From NCBI GenBank assembly GCA_028707655.1, contig JAQWAN010000055.1:1-10077 (forward strand): a DNA stretch of 10,077 bases. Reading direction: 5' to 3'. Below, in pieces: positions 6,838 to 10,077 of this stretch. This DNA is from Bacteroidaceae bacterium (GTDB lineage: Bacteria; Bacteroidota; Bacteroidia; Bacteroidales; Bacteroidaceae). The notes under the pieces were generated by a model. The model ran no database searches and was not told the DNA's origin. It saw only the letters and a list, made by a program, of their open reading frames with translations. A program made the position numbers and the translations under genes. Positions within the stretch are counted from its first letter, which is position 1; every line of letters starts with the position of its first letter.

Positions 6838-6880
6838 AAAAAAAATAGAGTGATTCTAAAAGAATCACTCTATTTTTTTT
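6838..6880. terminator. Bidirectional intrinsic terminator between rprY and the small membrane gene
   Basis: A perfect 20-bp stem (6838-6857 with 6861-6880) around a 3-nt AAA loop, with core GAGTGATTCT / AGAATCACTC. Eight A on one side and eight T on the other give a U-tract in either direction. It can end both the rprXY transcript and the convergent small-gene transcript. Confidence 0.9.
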
Positions 6881-6894
6881 ACGTTTAGTTTAGA

Positions 6895-7071
6895 CTAATC
6901 TGTAAATTTCTTGTTGAGCATGATATGTGCAACCAATCCAATAATCATTAGAGCTAGTGAACCACCTAATATCGTGTTATTTGAGGTATTAGCAGTGAAG
7001 TGACAAGCAATTAGAATGCTAGCACCAATAAGAACAGCAATTAAGCCTAGATTTTTCAGTAAACTTTTCAT
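6895..7071 (-). CDS. Small two-helix membrane protein, 58 residues, function unknown
   Basis: The minus strand from ATG at 7071 to TAG at 6895-6897 encodes 58 residues beginning MKSLLKNLGL and ending MLNKKFTD. Two hydrophobic helices are evident (about 8-25 and 34-52), separated by a polar TANTSNNT loop. Lys2 and Lys6 at the start and Lys54-Lys55 at the end predict both termini in the cytoplasm. Codon use and composition look like a real gene, the ORF ends 14 nt from a bidirectional terminator, and I recall similar short hypothetical membrane proteins in Bacteroidales, though I could not search for them. The upstream region has no Shine-Dalgarno. A -7-like TTAATTTG (one mismatch) sits about 55 nt upstream of the ATG. 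The function is not known; a membrane-stress, envelope-associated or kinase-accessory role is conceivable but nothing in the sequence shows it. Confidence 0.75.
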   Translation of the reverse strand: MKSLLKNLGLIAVLIGASILIACHFTANTSNNTILGGSLALMIIGLVAHIMLNKKFTD

Positions 7072-7288
7072 AGGATTTTTATCTTTAAATTATTTGTTTT
7101 CAGTTATGTTACCTTACCTAGTTGCAAATTAAGTCATAATTATTTGAGTAATGAAATATTTAATGCTAAAAATAGCTATATTTTTTGCTCCATACAATCG
7201 GTTTAATTTTTCTCCTTAACGGAAAGACTCTCCTAAAGCAGTGTAGTTACTGACATGGCAATCTGTTTGGAATAAAATAGCTAATAAC
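7072..7288. other. Intergenic region between the small gene and the rpsF promoter
   Basis: No gene or tRNA was recognised. It holds an AT-rich imperfect hairpin at 7165-7188 (10 pairs, one T-T mismatch, GCTA loop) and a short CAGT/ACTG inverted repeat around 7239-7251. Neither resembles a known riboswitch or ribosomal-protein leader. It lies upstream of the predicted rpsF transcription start, so it is unlikely to be part of that mRNA leader. Confidence 0.4.
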
Positions 7289-7319
7289 TTGTGGCTTACG
7301 TAGGAAATTCTTATCTTTG
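7289..7319 (+). promoter_or_regulatory. Promoter of the rpsF-rpsR-rplI operon
   Basis: -33 TTG at 7289-7291 and -7 TATCTTTG at 7312-7319, separated by exactly 20 nt: a full consensus Bacteroides promoter, as expected for a highly expressed ribosomal operon. The start near 7324 leaves a leader of about 35 nt that is A/T-rich and unstructured by eye. Confidence 0.75.
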
Positions 7320-7358
7320 CGCACGAATTTATAAACAAAGTTCTTAATTAAATTTTTA

Positions 7359-7712
7359 ATGAGTATGAACCAATATGAAACCGTTTTCATTATGACTCCC
7401 GTTTTGTCTGATGTTCAGATGAAGGAGACGGTAGACAAGTTCAAAGCTATTCTTGTAGAAGAGGGCGCTGAGATCTTGAATGACGAGAATTGGGGCCTAA
7501 AAAAAATGGCTTACCCAATCCAAAAAAAATCTACTGGATTTTATCAACTAGTCGAGTTTAAAGCTGACCCACAAGTGATTAGCAAATTAGAATTACAACT
7601 CCGTCGTGATGAGAGAGTAATTCGCTTCTTATCCTTTAGAATGGACAAGTATGCAGCTGAGTATGCAGCAAAAAGAAGAAATGTGAAATCAACTAAAAAG
7701 GAGGAAAATTAA
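7359..7712 (+). CDS. rpsF: 30S ribosomal protein bS6
   Basis: A 117-residue small-subunit protein that pairs with bS18 on the platform of the 30S subunit. The family pattern is clear: QYETVFIMTPVL at the N-terminus, ENWGLKKMAYPIQKK around 43-57, RRDERVIRFL around 82-91, and a Lys-rich tail. A second ATG six nt downstream (7365) gives MNQYETVF, the usual Bacteroides N-terminus, and may be the true start; the first ATG is kept because either is plausible without a Shine-Dalgarno. It is the first gene of an operon with rpsR and rplI and has its own consensus promoter. Its last codons contain the Shine-Dalgarno for rpsR. In flavobacterial ribosomes bS6 helps hold the 16S anti-SD tail in an occluded state. 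Confidence 0.97.
   Translation: MSMNQYETVFIMTPVLSDVQMKETVDKFKAILVEEGAEILNDENWGLKKMAYPIQKKSTGFYQLVEFKADPQVISKLELQLRRDERVIRFLSFRMDKYAAEYAAKRRNVKSTKKEEN
7698..7704 (+). promoter_or_regulatory. Strong Shine-Dalgarno for rpsR
   Basis: AAGGAGG is a near-perfect anti-SD complement with a 10-nt spacer to the rpsR ATG, overlapping the last codons of rpsF. Strong SDs are rare in Bacteroidetes, and none of the non-operon genes in this window has one. Confidence 0.8.
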
Positions 7713-7714
7713 TC

Positions 7715-7984
7715 ATGGCACAGAATCAATCAGAAATTAGATACCTGACTCCACCCTCAGTAGACGTAAAGAAAAAGAAATATTGCCGTTTTAGAAAAAA
7801 CGGAATCAAATATATCGATTATAAAGATCCTGAATTCTTGAAGAAATTCTTGAACGAGCAAGGTAAAATTCTTCCTCGTCGCATCACTGGTACTTCTTTG
7901 AAGTTCCAACGCAGAATTGCTCAAGCAGTGAAAAGAGCACGTCACTTGGCGTTGCTTCCATATGTTACAGATTTGATGAAATAA
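7715..7984 (+). CDS. rpsR: 30S ribosomal protein bS18
   Basis: An 89-residue small-subunit platform protein and partner of bS6. The signature runs from YCRFRKNGIKYIDYKD (about 23-38) through ILPRRITGTSLKFQRRIAQ to VKRARHLALLPY; the basic C-terminal half binds 16S rRNA. Length and order are normal for Bacteroidetes, where the N-terminus is longer than in E. coli (75 residues). It begins 2 nt after the rpsF stop. The strong AAGGAGG before it is unusual for the phylum. In Flavobacterium johnsoniae ribosomes bS18 works with bS21 and bS6 to sequester the 3' end of 16S rRNA, so its own SD could give feedback control; that is an inference. Confidence 0.97.
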   Translation: MAQNQSEIRYLTPPSVDVKKKKYCRFRKNGIKYIDYKDPEFLKKFLNEQGKILPRRITGTSLKFQRRIAQAVKRARHLALLPYVTDLMK

Positions 7985-7986
7985 AC

Positions 7987-7992
7987 AGGAGG
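7987..7992 (+). promoter_or_regulatory. Strong Shine-Dalgarno for rplI
   Basis: AGGAGG lies 5 nt before the rplI ATG, in the 13-nt gap after rpsR. It is the second of only two strong SDs in the window, both within the ribosomal operon. Confidence 0.8.
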
Positions 7993-7997
7993 AAAAC

Positions 7998-8450
7998 ATG
8001 GAAATTATATTAAAAGAAGATATAGCCAACTTAGGTTATAAAAACGATATTGTTGTGGTTAAACCTGGTTATGGAAGAAATTTTTTGATTCCTACAGGTA
8101 AAGGTGTTATTGCTTCTCCATCTGCTAAGAAAATGTTAGCTGAAGACTTGAGACAGCGTGCACATAAACTAGCTCAAATCAAAAAAGAGGCTGAAGAGGC
8201 TGCTGCTAAGATGGAAGGTGTTACATTAACCATCCCAACAAAGGTTAGTGCTACTGGCTCTATCTTTGGTTCAGTAAGCGCTATTCAAATTGCTGAGGCT
8301 TTAGCAAAATTAGGTTTTGAAGTAGATCGTAAGACTATTACACTTAAGGGTGCTGTTAAAGAAGCTGGCGATTATGTAGCTATTGTTAGATTCCACAAAG
8401 AGGTTACTGCTGAGATTCCTTTCTCTGTAGTTGCTGAAGAAGCTAAGTAA
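7998..8450 (+). CDS. rplI: 50S ribosomal protein bL9
   Basis: A 150-residue large-subunit protein that binds 23S rRNA near the L1 stalk and affects reading-frame fidelity. The N-domain signature DIANLGYKNDIVVVKPGYGR then NFLIPTGKG (about 7-37) is intact. A long charged connecting helix (about 41-74, rich in Ala, Lys and Glu) leads to the C-terminal rRNA-binding domain with SIFGSVSAIQIAEAL (about 88-102). Length is close to E. coli L9 (149). It is the last gene of the operon and is followed by a strong hairpin terminator. Confidence 0.97.
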   Translation: MEIILKEDIANLGYKNDIVVVKPGYGRNFLIPTGKGVIASPSAKKMLAEDLRQRAHKLAQIKKEAEEAAAKMEGVTLTIPTKVSATGSIFGSVSAIQIAEALAKLGFEVDRKTITLKGAVKEAGDYVAIVRFHKEVTAEIPFSVVAEEAK

Positions 8451-8483
8451 AAAGTATATAGAGGTTGTAAAACCTTATTCTAT

Positions 8484-8523
8484 AAAAAACGGTGAATACA
8501 TTTATGTATTCACCGTTTTTTTT
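8484..8523. terminator. Bidirectional intrinsic terminator after rplI
   Basis: A perfect 17-bp stem (8484-8500 with 8505-8521) around a TTTA loop, with core ACGGTGAATACA / TGTATTCACCGT, followed by a T-tract running to 8523 on the plus strand. The matching A-tract gives a shorter U-run on the minus strand, so it can also end the convergent acyl-CoA ligase transcript. Confidence 0.9.
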
Positions 8524-8543
8524 GTCTTTGTAGTAGATTGCTG

Positions 8544-8565
8544 CTAGCCTTATGGTGGAGGCTAG
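8544..8565. repeat. Short GC-containing hairpin downstream of the acyl-CoA ligase stop
   Basis: CTAGCCT (8544-8550) pairs with AGGCTAG (8559-8565) around an 8-nt loop. It lies in the 3' region of the minus-strand ligase, 11 nt past its stop, without a T-run of its own. It may protect the mRNA end or act together with the terminator at 8484-8523. Confidence 0.35.
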
Positions 8566-8575
8566 TACTTAATCT

Positions 8576-10077
8576 TTAATTTTCTGCAATACTGTTGTAT
8601 AAGAATCGCTTAATACTTCTTTTAGGTGTTTTAGCAAACTCATTTGGATAAAGCTGAATGGCACTTACTCGCTCGTATGCAGCTACTATCTTATTTAAGC
8701 TTCTTAGATTCTCATCCATTATTGTCTTTAAATTCTCTGGTGTGTTGAGGTCCAAAGAGTCTAGACTTTCTAAATCGGGATAGACAAGGGCCACTAATTT
8801 TTTGTTACGCTCAATGATAAGACTCTCTAGTACAAATGGAAGGTTGTTTAGCTTATCTTCTATCTCCTCGGGAAAGATATTTTGACCGCTTGCACTTAAA
8901 ATCATTGATTTGCTTCTTCCTCTAATATAGATGCGTCCATCCATGTCAATGGTTCCTAAATCACCAGTGCGTAACCACCCATCTTCTGTAAAGACCTCTT
9001 TAGTGGCTTCTTCATTCTTATAATACCCTTTCATAACATTTTCTCCACGAACCTGGATTTCTCCCGTTACATTGTAGGGGTCTTCTGAATCGACTCTAAC
9101 CTCCATTGTATCTAGTATCCTGCCAGAGGAGCCTGGAACATATTCTTTCCAGTTCTCGTAACTGATAAGTGGACCGCATTCCGTCATGCCATAACCAATG
9201 GTAAATGGAAATTTTATTTTGTAGAAAAAGTCGGTTACCTCTGCACTCATGGCTGCTCCACCAATAATAACTTCTTTAAAACGACCGCCCATAGCTGCTA
9301 CTATCTTTTTCTTAATTTCTGCATGTATTTTTGCATCGAGTAGTGGAATACTCATTGCTAATTTCATGCTCTTTTTGTTGAGTAGGGGAAGGATGTTATT
9401 TTTGTAGATTTTCTCTATGACTAATGGTACGGTAATAATTAAACTTGGCTTTACCTCTTCGAATGCTTTTAAGATAATTTTAGGTGAGGGGATTTTACCC
9501 AATAGGGTGATATGTGCTCCTACGGCTGTTGCTGTAAGGAAATCGAAGGCACATCCATAAGCGTGTGCTAAGGGTAGAAAAGCTAATATCTTTTCGTCGC
9601 GACAGATGAGCTCTGTGCGAATTCCATAGGTCACATTGCCAGCTAAGTTATTACCTGTAAGCATTACTCCTTTACTAAAACCAGTGGTTCCAGAGGTGTA
9701 GTTTAATAACATTACTTTCTCATTCGACAAATCGGTATAAACAATATCGTCTTTACAGAATCCATTAGGATAGGCCTTATGCATTTTGCTACTGATGTTG
9801 CGCATGTAGTGATGAATAGATTCTCCATCTCTTTGGTGAACACAGCGAAAATCGGTTAGGGAGAAGACTCCTCTTATGTTATGAAACTTATTCTCCTCTA
9901 GATTATCCCAAATAGCATCGCTAGAGAAGAGGAAAACAGATTCTGAATGATTCACAATATGATAGACATCATTTGGCGCAAAATCTTGTAAAATAGGTAC
10001 AATAATGGCGCCATAGGTGATGGCTGCCATATAGGCAATGCACCAATGTGAGTTGTTCTTGCCAATAAGTGCTATTT
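8576..10077 (-). CDS. Long-chain fatty acid-CoA ligase (AMP-forming), 5' end outside the window
   Basis: The visible 499 residues run to a TAA stop at 8576-8578; the reading frame stays open to the window edge (IALIGKNNSHWCIAY precedes the first visible in-frame Met at 10030), so that Met is internal. The enzyme would activate long-chain fatty acids with ATP and CoA, through an acyl-AMP, for lipid synthesis or recycling. Numbered from Met10030, ANL-superfamily motifs are in order: P-loop YTSGTTGFSKG (111-121), LPLAHAYG (152-159), IGGAAMS (256-262), YGMTECGP (280-287), GWLRTGDLG (351-359), RIYIRGRSKSMI (366-377) and the C-terminal TPKRSIKRFL, which holds the candidate catalytic Lys. The family position is secure; chain-length preference cannot be read from the sequence. 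About 70-90 N-terminal residues may be missing, judged by the usual size of Bacteroidetes members. It converges on rplI, sharing the terminator. Confidence 0.93.
   Translation of the reverse strand, partial: IALIGKNNSHWCIAYMAAITYGAIIVPILQDFAPNDVYHIVNHSESVFLFSSDAIWDNLEENKFHNIRGVFSLTDFRCVHQRDGESIHHYMRNISSKMHKAYPNGFCKDDIVYTDLSNEKVMLLNYTSGTTGFSKGVMLTGNNLAGNVTYGIRTELICRDEKILAFLPLAHAYGCAFDFLTATAVGAHITLLGKIPSPKIILKAFEEVKPSLIITVPLVIEKIYKNNILPLLNKKSMKLAMSIPLLDAKIHAEIKKKIVAAMGGRFKEVIIGGAAMSAEVTDFFYKIKFPFTIGYGMTECGPLISYENWKEYVPGSSGRILDTMEVRVDSEDPYNVTGEIQVRGENVMKGYYKNEEATKEVFTEDGWLRTGDLGTIDMDGRIYIRGRSKSMILSASGQNIFPEEIEDKLNNLPFVLESLIIERNKKLVALVYPDLESLDSLDLNTPENLKTIMDENLRSLNKIVAAYERVSAIQLYPNEFAKTPKRSIKRFLYNSIAEN

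Noticed and set aside
7200..7288. A tRNA gene or ribosomal-protein leader upstream of rpsF
   Set aside because: No cloverleaf or CCA end can be drawn, and the region lies upstream of the consensus promoter, so it would not be in the rpsF mRNA.
10028..10030. ATG at 10030 as the start of the acyl-CoA ligase
   Set aside because: The frame is open upstream and encodes sequence typical of the family N-terminal region (IALIGKN), so the gene continues past the window edge.

Overview
The window looks like ordinary chromosome from a member of the Bacteroidetes, most likely Bacteroidales. The reasons are an AT-rich composition, promoters of the Bacteroides type (TAnnTTTG with an upstream TTG about 20 nt away), almost no Shine-Dalgarno sequences, an RprX/RprY-type two-component pair, an EF-G2-type translation factor, and a secreted carbohydrate-binding-type domain of a kind seen in Bacteroidetes amylases. 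The genus cannot be fixed from this sequence alone. No mobile element, CRISPR array, tRNA or rRNA gene was seen.

Layout, left to right. Minus strand: a short secreted protein with a predicted carbohydrate-binding domain (6-599) and hemW (762-1901), with a perfect LacI/PurR-like palindrome between them. Then a divergent intergenic region of about 300 nt with several inverted repeats leads into the plus-strand gene for an EF-G paralog (2198-4357). Its GTPase motifs are degenerate. Next comes a repeat-rich intergenic region and the rprX-rprY sensor kinase/response regulator operon (4544-6822). A strong bidirectional terminator (6838-6880) separates rprY from a small convergent membrane-protein gene on the minus strand (6895-7071). 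The rpsF-rpsR-rplI ribosomal operon (7359-8450) has a textbook Bacteroides promoter and ends at another bidirectional terminator. The window ends in a minus-strand long-chain acyl-CoA ligase whose 5' end lies outside the window.

Functional themes. Much of the window concerns translation: EF-G2 is known in Bacteroides as a translocase lacking GTPase activity and linked to carbon starvation, and bS6, bS18 and bL9 are ribosomal proteins. RprXY is a sensor/regulator pair, and its upstream region carries unusual phased GTTAA repeats and nested GATAAAC repeats that could be autoregulatory sites.

The most interesting signal is in translation initiation. Among all visible gene starts, only rpsR (bS18) and rplI carry strong Shine-Dalgarno sequences. 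In Bacteroidetes ribosomes the anti-SD is occluded with help from bS18, bS6 and bS21, so an SD in front of rpsR suggests feedback control. This is an inference that needs testing.
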